A DNA stretch of 64,000 nucleotides from an uncultured Duganella sp. (lineage in GTDB: Bacteria; Pseudomonadota; Gammaproteobacteria; Burkholderiales; Burkholderiaceae), in assembly GCA_946482335.1 (NCBI GenBank), contig CAMLRG010000001.1, positions 16,967 through 80,966 of the forward strand. The letters run 5' to 3'. Shown one piece after another: positions 25,212 to 33,409 of the stretch (positions are counted from its first letter, which is position 1; every line of letters begins with the position of its first letter). A program made the translations under genes and the position numbers. The notes below the pieces were generated by a model. That model had not been told where the DNA came from. It was given only the letters and a program-made list of their open reading frames with translations, and did no database searches.

Positions 25212-27899
25212 ATGTTGAAACAGAAATCCGTGGCCGCTGCGCTCCAGGCAGCGCTCGCCGCCGGCGTCTGCCTGAACGCCACCGCACAGGAAATGGAGCA
25301 GGTGGTGATCACCGGCAGCCACCTGAACCTGAACCGCTCGATGATGACCGGCATTGGCGCGGTCACCGTCATCGACAAGGATGCCATCGAGCGCTCCGGC
25401 GCCACATCCGTCGAAACCCTGTTGCAGCGCATGTCGGCGTCGGCCGGCTTTGCCGGCAACCAGACCAATGCCTACTGGGGCGAAAACGGTTACGGCACGA
25501 CCCAGGTGAACCTGCGCGGCCTGGGCGCCAACCGCACCCTGGTGCTGATCAACGGCCGCCGTGTCGTCAGCGGCGGCACCGGCGCCAACAGCTCGGTGGA
25601 CTTGAATACCATCCCGGTGGCGATGGTGCAGCGGATCGAAGTGCTGAAGGATGGCGCCTCGGCGATTTACGGCGCCGATGCCGTGGCCGGCGTTGTCAAC
25701 CTGATCACCCGCAAAGGCTTCGACGGCCTCGAGCTGTCGGCGCGCTACGGCCAGACCAGCAAGGGCGATGCGCGCGAAAAATCGGCCAATATGGCCTGGG
25801 GCATCAGCGGTGAGCGCGGCAGCCTGATGGCCGCCATCGATTACGCCGAAAGCGGCGAAGTGAACATGGCCGACCGCGCACCTTGCGGCCTGGGCGAATC
25901 GGACGGCACGCTGGTGTGCGTGGGCAGCTCCTCCACCATTGGCGGCCGCGCCGTGCTGGCCGATGGCACGCGCGTCAACTTCAACCAGACGCCGGGCGGC
26001 AACGGCAATTTCTACGAGCGCTACAGCGCCGCCAAGCACAATTACAACAGCAACCCGGCGCTGAACGCGGTGAACCCGGTCAAGCGCCTCAGCTTCAGCA
26101 CCTTCGGCGGCTTGAACCTCGATGGCGGCAAGCGCGTGTTCGCCGAGCTGATGGCCACCAACCGCCGCTCGCGCCAGCTGGCCACGCCGGGGGCGCTGGG
26201 CGTCTACCGGCCGATCAACATCGCCGCCAGCCATCCCACCAACCCGACCGGGCAAAACCTGCTGCTGCAGCGGCGCCGCCTGGCCGAAGCGGGTGTGCGC
26301 CACTTCCTGCAGGAAGTCGACACCTCGCGCGTGGTGGTCGGCATGGACGGCAAGCTGGGCGAGCGCTGGGACTGGACGGTGGCCGCCAACTACGGCCGCA
26401 ATACGGGCGTCAGCACCACCACCAACGTGGCCAACCTGGACCGCGTGGAGCAGACCCTGAACCGCGCCGCCTGCGGCACAGCGCCCGATGCCGCCATCCC
26501 TTGCGCCGATTACCTTGGCTATGGCGACGTCACGCCGCAAGTGCTGCGCTACATCATGTCCGATTTGCATGACAATGGCGGCAACGAGCAAAAGAGCCTG
26601 ACGGCCAACCTGCGCGGCCGCCTGTTCGCCTTGCCGGCCGGCGAAGTCGGTTTTGCGGCCGGCGTCGAACTGCGGCGCGACCGCGGCTGGCTTGAGCCGG
26701 ACCAGCTGACCGTGCTGGGCATCGCCAACACCAACCAGCAAAGCCCGATCGCCGGCGATTACGACGCCAAGGAAGTGTTCGCGGAAGCGTCGGTGCCGCT
26801 GTTGGACAAGCATTGGCTGGCCGATTCGCTCAGCCTGAACACGGCGTTGCGCTATTCCAGGTACAAGCTGTTCGGCTCCAACACCAGCTACAAGGCGGGC
26901 GTGGACTGGCAGCTGCGGCCGGCGCTCAAGCTGCGCGCGAATTATTCGACCGCCTTCCGCATCCCGAGCATCCCGGAACTGTATGGCGGCACGGCGGAAG
27001 GCAACCTGACCACCACCGACCCGTGCAGCGGGTGGAGCGCCTTGCCGGCATCGTCGGTGATCGCGCAGAATTGCCGGGCCGACGGCGTCCCGGCCGGCTA
27101 TAAGCAGCTTGGCAATACCGTGCTGACCACTTCCGGCGGCAACATCAACCTCAAGCCCGAGGATGCGCGCACCTTCACCGCCGGCATGGCGTGGACGCCG
27201 GCCTTTGCGCGCGAGCTGGTGCTGACGCTGGATTATTTCCGCTTCAAGATCAGCAACGCCATCGCGCGTGTCGATGGATCGACCAAACTGCGCGCCTGCT
27301 ATGAGTCGCCCGGCCGCAGCCACCTGTTCTGCGCCCCCGAGCATTTCACGCGCAACCGCCTGACCGGCGAGGTCGACTTCCTGTCGGCGCAGCCGGCCAA
27401 TGCGGCGCACGAGAATATTTCGGGCGTGGACCTGGGCGGCCTGTATACTTTCGGGCTGGCCGGCTGGCGCGCCACCCTGAACGCCGAAGCGTCTTATCTG
27501 AAAAACTACGACGTGACGCCGTTCGAAGGGGGCGAAACGCTGGCTTATGCCGGCAAGGTCACGGGCGGCCGCGGCAGCTTTACCAAATGGCGCTCGTTCG
27601 ACACGCTGACCCTGGCACGCGGCGAATGGTCCGCTGCCTACAGCCTGCAGTACATCGGCAAGGCGCGCGACATCAATGCGGATCCCGGCGATATCGGCGA
27701 CCACGCACCGAGCGTCACTTACCACAACCTGCAGCTGAAGCGCAGCTTCGGCAAGGCATGGTCGCTGGCCCTGGGGGTGGACAACGTGTGGGACAAGAAG
27801 GCGCCGTTCATCCAGAGCTGGACGGATGCCAATACCGACACCATGACGTATGACTTGCTGGGCCGCCGCTGGTACCTGAAGTTGAACCACCGGATGTAA
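25212..27899 (+). CDS. TonB-dependent outer-membrane receptor
   Basis: An 895-residue outer-membrane transporter. Signal peptide MLKQKSVAAALQAALAAGVC, cleavage near ATA-QE. It continues with a TonB box-like MEQVVITG, a plug domain (about 45-160, with LRGLGANRTLVLINGRRV) and a 22-strand barrel ending in an aromatic-rich strand (GRRWYLKLNHRM). Its ligand cannot be read from the sequence. The downstream PepSY and PepSY-reductase genes suggest a metal chelate that is reduced after uptake, such as a ferric siderophore or a copper complex. The ATG at 25212 was chosen for its signal peptide; an upstream start would add 10 charged residues. Confidence 0.9.
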   Translation: MLKQKSVAAALQAALAAGVCLNATAQEMEQVVITGSHLNLNRSMMTGIGAVTVIDKDAIERSGATSVETLLQRMSASAGFAGNQTNAYWGENGYGTTQVNLRGLGANRTLVLINGRRVVSGGTGANSSVDLNTIPVAMVQRIEVLKDGASAIYGADAVAGVVNLITRKGFDGLELSARYGQTSKGDAREKSANMAWGISGERGSLMAAIDYAESGEVNMADRAPCGLGESDGTLVCVGSSSTIGGRAVLADGTRVNFNQTPGGNGNFYERYSAAKHNYNSNPALNAVNPVKRLSFSTFGGLNLDGGKRVFAELMATNRRSRQLATPGALGVYRPINIAASHPTNPTGQNLLLQRRRLAEAGVRHFLQEVDTSRVVVGMDGKLGERWDWTVAANYGRNTGVSTTTNVANLDRVEQTLNRAACGTAPDAAIPCADYLGYGDVTPQVLRYIMSDLHDNGGNEQKSLTANLRGRLFALPAGEVGFAAGVELRRDRGWLEPDQLTVLGIANTNQQSPIAGDYDAKEVFAEASVPLLDKHWLADSLSLNTALRYSRYKLFGSNTSYKAGVDWQLRPALKLRANYSTAFRIPSIPELYGGTAEGNLTTTDPCSGWSALPASSVIAQNCRADGVPAGYKQLGNTVLTTSGGNINLKPEDARTFTAGMAWTPAFARELVLTLDYFRFKISNAIARVDGSTKLRACYESPGRSHLFCAPEHFTRNRLTGEVDFLSAQPANAAHENISGVDLGGLYTFGLAGWRATLNAEASYLKNYDVTPFEGGETLAYAGKVTGGRGSFTKWRSFDTLTLARGEWSAAYSLQYIGKARDINADPGDIGDHAPSVTYHNLQLKRSFGKAWSLALGVDNVWDKKAPFIQSWTDANTDTMTYDLLGRRWYLKLNHRM

Positions 27900-27903
27900 C
27901 CGG

Positions 27904-27931
27904 TTGCCGGCCCGGCGAACCGGGCCGGCAA
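27904..27931 (+). promoter_or_regulatory. Intercistronic stem-loop between TonB receptor and PepSY gene
   Basis: A perfect 12-bp stem TTGCCGGCCCGG / CCGGGCCGGCAA closed by a CGAA tetraloop, starting 4 nt after the receptor stop. There is no T-tract, so it is unlikely to be a full terminator. It more likely sets the receptor/downstream mRNA ratio by stabilising the 3-prime end of the receptor message or by partial termination. Confidence 0.7.
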
Positions 27932-27948
27932 GCACGAATGAGGAATTT

Positions 27949-28641
27949 ATGAAACAAGCATTCTGGTCACGGCGGCTGCACAAGTGGCTCGGCCTGCTGG
28001 TTGGCATCCAGGCATTGCTGTGGATGGCAAGCGGCGTGTACATGACCGCCATTTCGATCGACATCATCCACGGCGACCACCTGTCGCATGTCGAACGCCC
28101 CGCGGTGTCGCCCAAGGCGGTGGCGGTGCAACCGTCGCAGCTGGCGCAGCAGTTTCCGGGCATGACGGGCTTCCGCCTCAAGCATTTACAGGGGAGGGAA
28201 GTGTATGAAGTGAAGCATGACGGTGGCCTGGCCCTGGTCGATGCGGCAAGCGGCAAGCGGCTCGATCCGCTGGACGAGGCGCAAGCGCGCAAACTGGCGC
28301 AAGAGGCATACATGGGCGAGGGCAGCATGGGCGAGGTGCGCCTGCTGCAGCAATTGCCGCAGGAAGTGGCGACGCGCAAGGCGCCGTTGTGGCGGGTGGA
28401 CTTCGACGACGAGTCGGGCACCTCGCTGTACGTGTCGCCGGCCAGTGGTGAAGTGGTGGCGCAGCGCCACACGCTGTGGCGGGTGTTCGACTTCCTGTGG
28501 ATGCTGCACATCATGGACTACGACAAGCGCAGCGATGTCAACAACACGCTGCTGCGCAGCGCGTCCGTCGCCGGCACGCTGTTCGCCATGAGCGGGCTCT
28601 GGCTGCTGTGGTTCACCGTGCGCAGGAGGGCTGCCAAATGA
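27949..28641 (+). CDS. PepSY-domain membrane protein
   Basis: A 230-residue inner-membrane protein with an N-terminal helix (LHKWLGLLVGIQALLWMASG), two periplasmic PepSY-like stretches (one with VYEVKHDGGLALVDAASG) and a C-terminal helix after LHIMDYDKRSD. It resembles the first half of the next protein and shares the WMLHIMDY motif. PepSY_TM proteins occur with iron or copper reductases. AATGAGGAATTT gives a moderate Shine-Dalgarno. The stop overlaps the next ATG by 4 bp. It probably forms a complex with the reductase fusion. Confidence 0.83.
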   Translation: MKQAFWSRRLHKWLGLLVGIQALLWMASGVYMTAISIDIIHGDHLSHVERPAVSPKAVAVQPSQLAQQFPGMTGFRLKHLQGREVYEVKHDGGLALVDAASGKRLDPLDEAQARKLAQEAYMGEGSMGEVRLLQQLPQEVATRKAPLWRVDFDDESGTSLYVSPASGEVVAQRHTLWRVFDFLWMLHIMDYDKRSDVNNTLLRSASVAGTLFAMSGLWLLWFTVRRRAAK

Positions 28642-30350
28642 CGCCTTTGCTGCGAAAACTGCATAAATGGGTGGGCTTGCTGGTTGGCGTGCAGTTCCTG
28701 CTCTGGCTGGCCAGCGGCATGGTCATGAGCCTGTTCGACCACCATGTCGTCGCCGGCCAGGCGCATCGCGCACCGGCACGGATGGCGCAGGACTGGCCGG
28801 CCAGCGGCCTGCTGGCGCCGGCCGAGGTGGTGGCCGCCGCAGGCAAGCCGGTGGAATCGCTCGACAGCCACTGGTTGCTGCAAGTGCCGGCCTACCGCCT
28901 GAAAAACAGCGAGGGCAGCTGGCTGGTGGACGCGCGCAGCGGCACGCCCTTGGCGGTCACGGCGCAACATGCGCTGGAACTGGCGCGTGCCGACTACCAG
29001 GGCGAAGGCAAGGCCGGCCGGCCGCAATGGCTGCCCGAACCGAGCCTGGAAATCCGCAAGCACCAGGGCCCGAGCTGGCGCGTGGACTTCGACGACGGCG
29101 ACGGCACCACGGTCTACGTTTCGGCGGTGGACGGACGGATCCTGGAACGCCGCAATACCGTGTGGCGGCTGTTCGACATCGCCTGGATGCTGCACATCAT
29201 GGATTACAGCGGGCGCGAGGACTTCAACAATTCCCTGCTGGTGATGTGCGCACTGGGCGGCCTGTGGATGGCCCTGAGCGGCATCTGGCTGCTGTGCACC
29301 AGCGTGCGCCTGCACGAATTCGTACCGGGACGGCTGCTGCCGGCACGCCAGGTGACGGTGCTCGACGAGGGCGGCAAGCGGATCGGCACTGTCAGGGCAC
29401 GCCATGGCGATACGGTGTTCGAAGCCCTGGCGCGCTCAGGCATCCAGCTGCCGTCCAATTGCGGCGGCGGGCAAAGCTGCGGCCTGTGCGAAGTGCGCGC
29501 CTGCCATCTTGCGCCGCCCGCTTCGTCATCGGATAGCGACCATATTCCCGAGCAGCGTTTGCGGCGCGGCCACCGGCTGGCCTGCGGCATGGCAGTGGCG
29601 GCGGACATGGAAATCGCCGTCAGCCATGGAGCGGCGCTGATGGCCAGCCGCGGCGCGCTGGTCGAGAGTGTGAGCGAAGTCACGCCGAGCTTGCGCGAAG
29701 TGGTGCTGCGTCCGGACCAGAAGGCCGGTCCCGATTTCCGCCCCGGCAGTTTCGTCCAGCTCCACATCCCGGCGCGCACGCGGCTGTTCGGGTCGCGCCA
29801 GGCGCTGCGCCGTTCCTATTCGCTGTCGCTGCCGGTGCCGCAAGCCGGCGGCTGCATCACGCTGCTGGTGCGTCATATCGCCGGCGGCGCAGGCTCGTCC
29901 TATGTGCATGCGCTCGAGCCGGGCGACCGCGTGACCTTCAGCGGGCCGTTCGGCGAGTTCGCCTTGCGCAAGGGGCGCAACGAAAAAGTATTCATTGGCG
30001 GCGGTGCCGGCATGGCACCGCTACGCGCGATGATCCGTGCGCAGCTGGAGTCGGGCGGCGTGGAGCCGGTGCATTTCTGGTATGGCGCCCGTAGCGAAGG
30101 GGAGATCCCTTACCGTGACGAGTTCGACGGGCTTGCGGCGCGTTATGCGCACTTCCGTTGGCACGTCGTGCTGTCTGACGGTGGGCGGATGGTGCATGAC
30201 GCGGTGCGCGAGGAGCTGTTCGGCACCGGTACCGACCCCAACGCTTGCGACTTTTACGTCTGCGGGCCGCCGGCGATGCTGCACGCTACGCGCGAGATGC
30301 TGAAGGAGCAGGGCGCGCGGCGCGTCGCCTTCGACGACTTCAAGATCTGA
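28638..30350 (+). CDS. PepSY membrane protein fused to NqrF-like [2Fe-2S]/FAD/NAD(P)H reductase
   Basis: A 570-residue fusion. Residues 1-235 are a PepSY protein with two membrane helices. Residues 245-325 form a [2Fe-2S] domain with Cys275, Cys281, Cys284 and Cys316, the CX5CX2CX31C spacing of NqrF. Residues 335-570 are a ferredoxin-NADP-reductase unit with RRSYSLS (FAD), GGGAGMAPLRAM (nucleotide) and CGPPAM near the end. It would carry electrons from cytoplasmic NAD(P)H through FAD and the cluster toward the membrane. The likely acceptor is a metal complex imported by the neighbouring TonB receptor. No other Nqr subunits are present. Confidence 0.9.
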   Translation: MTPLLRKLHKWVGLLVGVQFLLWLASGMVMSLFDHHVVAGQAHRAPARMAQDWPASGLLAPAEVVAAAGKPVESLDSHWLLQVPAYRLKNSEGSWLVDARSGTPLAVTAQHALELARADYQGEGKAGRPQWLPEPSLEIRKHQGPSWRVDFDDGDGTTVYVSAVDGRILERRNTVWRLFDIAWMLHIMDYSGREDFNNSLLVMCALGGLWMALSGIWLLCTSVRLHEFVPGRLLPARQVTVLDEGGKRIGTVRARHGDTVFEALARSGIQLPSNCGGGQSCGLCEVRACHLAPPASSSDSDHIPEQRLRRGHRLACGMAVAADMEIAVSHGAALMASRGALVESVSEVTPSLREVVLRPDQKAGPDFRPGSFVQLHIPARTRLFGSRQALRRSYSLSLPVPQAGGCITLLVRHIAGGAGSSYVHALEPGDRVTFSGPFGEFALRKGRNEKVFIGGGAGMAPLRAMIRAQLESGGVEPVHFWYGARSEGEIPYRDEFDGLAARYAHFRWHVVLSDGGRMVHDAVREELFGTGTDPNACDFYVCGPPAMLHATREMLKEQGARRVAFDDFKI

Positions 30351-30355
30351 GTTTT

Positions 30356-30871
30356 TCAGGTGCGGGCGAATTCGATGCGCTGCTTGCGCGGGTTCGGCCG
30401 CACGATATGCTCCAGCGGCAGCACCGTCGACTGCTTGATCTTTTTCAACGCGATATTCGATTTGACGTTCACCACGCCGGGTAGCAGCAGGATTTCCTTC
30501 ATCATCAGGTCGGCGAACGATCCGAGGTCGTGCGAGACGACCCGCGCCACGTAGTCCGCTTCGCCCGTCACCGAAAAGCATTCCATCACTTCCGGCACGT
30601 CGCGGATGGCGCGTTCGAAGGCGTCGCCGCGCTTTTCGCCGTGGCGGTCCAGGGTGATGTGCACGAAGGCCATCACGTCCAGCCCGACCGTGGCCGGCTC
30701 CAGCACGGCCGCGTAATGGTCGATGATGCCGGCCTCCCGCAGGCGTGCCACGCGCCGCCCCACCTGGGACACCGACAGGTGCAGGATGTCCGCCAGCGCG
30801 GCATTGGTGGCCTCGCCGTTGCGTTGCAGCTCGTTCAGCAGGGCCAGGTCGTGGCGGTCGACGGTAATCAT
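30356..30871 (-). CDS. Lrp/AsnC-family transcriptional regulator
   Basis: A 171-residue regulator with an N-terminal winged-helix (DRHDLALLNELQRNGEATN) and a C-terminal RAM/AsnC ligand-binding domain (residues 65-145, VTGEADYVARVV). The start MITVDRHD has AAGGG about 7 nt upstream; the ATG just before it is an alternative. It is divergent from hppD, so it probably regulates hppD and itself in response to an aromatic amino acid or related metabolite. Two copies of TGCGCAAATT lie between the genes. Confidence 0.87.
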   Translation of the reverse strand: MITVDRHDLALLNELQRNGEATNAALADILHLSVSQVGRRVARLREAGIIDHYAAVLEPATVGLDVMAFVHITLDRHGEKRGDAFERAIRDVPEVMECFSVTGEADYVARVVSHDLGSFADLMMKEILLLPGVVNVKSNIALKKIKQSTVLPLEHIVRPNPRKQRIEFART

Positions 30872-30887
30872 CATGAATCCCTTGTTT

Positions 30888-30944
30888 AGTGCGCAAATTG
30901 CGCGCCTGGCCTGCATTCTGGCGCGTCTAATGCGCAAATTACTC
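30888..30944. promoter_or_regulatory. Paired TGCGCAAATT repeats, likely Lrp-type operator
   Basis: TGCGCAAATT occurs at 30890-30899, inside the near-palindrome GCGCAAATTGCGC, and again at 30931-30940. The spacing of 41 bp is about four helical turns, so both would lie on the same face. Lrp-family octamers often bind such phased repeats. The likely binder is the adjacent regulator. Confidence 0.55.
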
Positions 30945-30995
30945 AAAAATAATGCGTAGTATATCCATTATCTTTTGATTGCAAGGAGACAGCGC

Positions 30996-32063
30996 ATGGA
31001 CCAACCACTGTGGGACAACCCGATGGGGACCGACGGTTTTGAATTTATCGAATACGCGGCACCGGACCCGGTCGCGATGGGCAAGACCTTCGAAGCCCTT
31101 GGCTTCACCGCCGTGGCGCGCCATCGCAGCAAGGACGTGACGTTATACCGCCAGGGCGACATCAACTTCCTGCTCAATGCCGAAAAGGATTCGTTTGCGC
31201 AGCGCTTCGCGGAGTTGCACGGCCCCTCGGTGTGCGCCATCGCGTTCCGCGTGAAGGATGCGGCCTTGGCTTATCGCCGCGCGCTGCAGCTTGGCGCCTG
31301 GGGTTTCGAAAGCAAACATGGCCCGATGGAGTTGCACCTGCCGGCCATCAAGGGCATCGGCGACTCGCTGATCTACCTGGTCGACCGCTGGCCGGGTAAC
31401 GGCAATATCAGCATTTACGACGTGGACTTCGAGCCTATCCCCGGTGTGGACCAGCAGCCGAAAGGCCACGGCCTGACTTATATCGACCACCTGACCCACA
31501 ATGTGCATCGCGGCCGCATGGGCGAATGGGCCGAGTTCTATGAGCGCCTGTTCAATTTCCGCGAAGTGCGCTATTTCGATATCGAAGGCCAGGTCACCGG
31601 CGTCAAGTCCAAGGCCATGACCAGCCCTTGCGGCAAGCTGCGCATCCCGATCAATGAAGAAGGCACCGACCGCGCCGGCCAGATCCAGGAATACCTGGAC
31701 GCCTACCGCGGCGAAGGCATCCAGCACATCGCCATGGGCAGCGATGACCTGTATGCCACCGTCGACAGCCTGCGCCAGGCCGGCGTCAAGCTGCTCGACA
31801 CCATCGACACCTACTACGAGCTGGTGGACCGCCGTATCCCGGGCCATGGCGAGGCGCTGCAGGCGCTGCGCGAGCGCAAGATCCTGATCGATGGCAAGCC
31901 GGGCGACCTGCTGCTGCAGATTTTTTCCGAGAACCAGCTTGGCCCGGTGTTCTTCGAATTCATCCAGCGCAAGGGCAACCAGGGCTTTGGCGAGGGCAAT
32001 TTCAAGGCCCTGTTCGAGTCGATCGAACTGGACCAGATGCGGCGCGGCGTGCTGACCGCCTGA
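30996..32063 (+). CDS. hppD: 4-hydroxyphenylpyruvate dioxygenase
   Basis: A 355-residue cytoplasmic Fe(II) dioxygenase that converts 4-hydroxyphenylpyruvate to homogentisate in tyrosine catabolism. The metal ligands are in the expected places: His165 (YIDHLTHNV), His244 (GIQHIAMG) and Glu321 (FFEFIQR). An AAGGAGAC Shine-Dalgarno precedes the ATG at 30996; the ATG seven codons upstream lies in the promoter. The length matches bacterial enzymes. No other homogentisate-pathway genes are in the window. The product could also feed pyomelanin. Control is probably by the divergent Lrp-type regulator. Confidence 0.96.
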   Translation: MDQPLWDNPMGTDGFEFIEYAAPDPVAMGKTFEALGFTAVARHRSKDVTLYRQGDINFLLNAEKDSFAQRFAELHGPSVCAIAFRVKDAALAYRRALQLGAWGFESKHGPMELHLPAIKGIGDSLIYLVDRWPGNGNISIYDVDFEPIPGVDQQPKGHGLTYIDHLTHNVHRGRMGEWAEFYERLFNFREVRYFDIEGQVTGVKSKAMTSPCGKLRIPINEEGTDRAGQIQEYLDAYRGEGIQHIAMGSDDLYATVDSLRQAGVKLLDTIDTYYELVDRRIPGHGEALQALRERKILIDGKPGDLLLQIFSENQLGPVFFEFIQRKGNQGFGEGNFKALFESIELDQMRRGVLTA

Positions 32064-32079
32064 CCCGGGCGCTCTCCGC

Positions 32080-32349
32080 TTAGAACAGGCCGGCCAGCTT
32101 GGCCATCATCCCCAGGATCGCTGCGCCAAGGGGGATGGTCAGCCCGGCCAGGGTGATGGTCAAACCGACCAGCCAGCGTGTATGCTTGGCCAATTCACGG
32201 CGTAACTCATCGAATCCCCGATCGGTGTGTTCCCTCAGTCTGTCGAGCCCGTCATGAAGCCGGCACAATCCATGCTCGATGCGCAAAAAATGTTCCCCAT
32301 GAGCGTCCACCGTTGCCTCTACTTTCGCAAGCCGTTCCCTGTCATCCAT
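32080..32349 (-). CDS. Small coiled-coil membrane protein
   Basis: An 89-residue protein with a charged heptad-like N-terminal half (MDDRERLAKVEATVDAHGEH, then RIEHGL and LRREL) and a single C-terminal hydrophobic stretch (WLVGLTITLAGLTIPLGAAI). It is similar in layout to XhlA-type hemolysin/phage-like small anchors, but no phage genes are nearby. A GGAGG Shine-Dalgarno precedes the ATG at 32349. It stands alone between hppD and the second USP gene. The function is unknown. Confidence 0.65.
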   Translation of the reverse strand: MDDRERLAKVEATVDAHGEHFLRIEHGLCRLHDGLDRLREHTDRGFDELRRELAKHTRWLVGLTITLAGLTIPLGAAILGMMAKLAGLF

Positions 32350-32457
32350 CGTAATCCTCCACGTCCTTGCCCCAACTTTGGAGCAGGATGCGGAGGGGCG
32401 TATTGACCTTTGACGGGGGCGGCGCAGGAAAGTTCCGCGAAATTCCGGACTTGGCGC

Positions 32458-33291
32458 TTAGTGCGCCATCAGTACCGGCAGCGTGGCCGTTGCCAGGACA
32501 GTCCGGGTGGCACCGCCCAGCATCATTTCGCGGAAACGGCTGTGGCCGTAGGCGCCCATCACCAGCAAATCGACACCGAAATCGGCCGCCAGCGACAGGA
32601 TGGCCTGGCCGGGATCGACCGGTTCCGGCCTGCGCAGCACTTCGACCTTGACCCCGTGCCGCGCCAGGTAGAGCGCGATGTCCGAGCCGGGCGACTCGCC
32701 GAGGGCGTCGGCGCGATTGCCCAGCACCGCGATGGAGACCTGCTCGGCGCCGCGCAGCAAGGGCAGGGCGGCGGTGACCGCCTTGGCCGCTTCCACGCTG
32801 CCGTTCCATGCCACCAGCACGCGTTTGCCGACGGTCGGGAAGCGCCCGCTGCGTGGCACCAGCAGCACGGGGCGGCCGCAATTCAGCAGGATGTAGTCGG
32901 GCAGGTCGGGCAGCAGGCTATCCTCATTGTCGGAAGGTGCGGCCTGTCCCAGCACGATCAGGTCGGCATAGCGCGCCTGCATGCATAGGCCGGCGTATTC
33001 GTCGTCATTGCTGCTGCGCGCCTCGTGCGAAGGGACGCCGAGCCGGTCGGCGATGGCGGTGAACTGTTCGAGTGCCTCGCGCACGCGTTCCTGGGCCCGC
33101 CTCAGGTAGTCGGCCACGAAGACGCCACTGCCTTCATAGGCGCGCCCGGCGAGCATGGAGCGCGGCATGCCGGTGGTCGCCGCGCCAACCAGATGGCCTT
33201 CTTCGCGCAGTGCCAGGGCTGCCGCCAGCGTGATGCGGGCTTCGGTATTGGGGGCGCGGTCGGCCTGGACCACGATGGTGCGGTAAGACAT
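32458..33291 (-). CDS. Tandem universal stress protein (paralogue of 16153-16986)
   Basis: A 277-residue protein with the same two-domain layout as the USP at 16153-16986, including MSYRTIV at the start, AYAGLC/EYAGLC in the first domain, LVAWNGSVEAAKAVTAALPL and GAYGHSRFREMMLGG at the end. By eye about two thirds identical. The Shine-Dalgarno AGGAGG sits just before the ATG. The FNR-like promoter at 33349-33362 has the same 23-bp spacing and CAGACTGG as the 16 kb copy, so gene and promoter were probably duplicated together. No hemerythrin gene follows here. Confidence 0.9.
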   Translation of the reverse strand: MSYRTIVVQADRAPNTEARITLAAALALREEGHLVGAATTGMPRSMLAGRAYEGSGVFVADYLRRAQERVREALEQFTAIADRLGVPSHEARSSNDDEYAGLCMQARYADLIVLGQAAPSDNEDSLLPDLPDYILLNCGRPVLLVPRSGRFPTVGKRVLVAWNGSVEAAKAVTAALPLLRGAEQVSIAVLGNRADALGESPGSDIALYLARHGVKVEVLRRPEPVDPGQAILSLAADFGVDLLVMGAYGHSRFREMMLGGATRTVLATATLPVLMAH

Positions 33292-33348
33292 GATGTCCTC
33301 CTGAGTTGACTTTGGAGCCAGTCTGCACCTGGCGGCCGGGATTGGGCC

Positions 33349-33362
33349 ATGACCTGGATCAA
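33349..33362 (-). promoter_or_regulatory. FNR/Anr-like site upstream of the second USP gene
   Basis: Minus strand TTGATCCAGGTCAT, then 23 bp to CAGACTGG (33325-33318). The start is predicted near 33313, with a leader of about 21 nt. The site also lies next to the divergent dinB promoter (TATAAT at 33374-33379), where a bound activator could interfere. Confidence 0.7.
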
Positions 33363-33373
33363 GCCGATGCCGC

Positions 33374-33379
33374 TATAAT
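33374..33379 (+). promoter_or_regulatory. -10 element of the dinB-like gene
   Basis: A perfect TATAAT in GCCGCTATAATGTC. The start is predicted near 33386, leaving about 24 nt including AAAGGA before the ATG at 33410. There is no good -35, and the FNR-like dyad for the divergent USP gene ends 11 bp upstream. Confidence 0.6.
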
Positions 33380-33409
33380 GTCATTCCTTTCACCGAAAGG
33401 AATTTGCCA

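Noticed and set aside
25104..28514. 1136-codon open frame antisense to the TonB receptor and PepSY gene
   Set aside because: No domain or signal; the + strand receptor is complete with signal peptide and barrel end.
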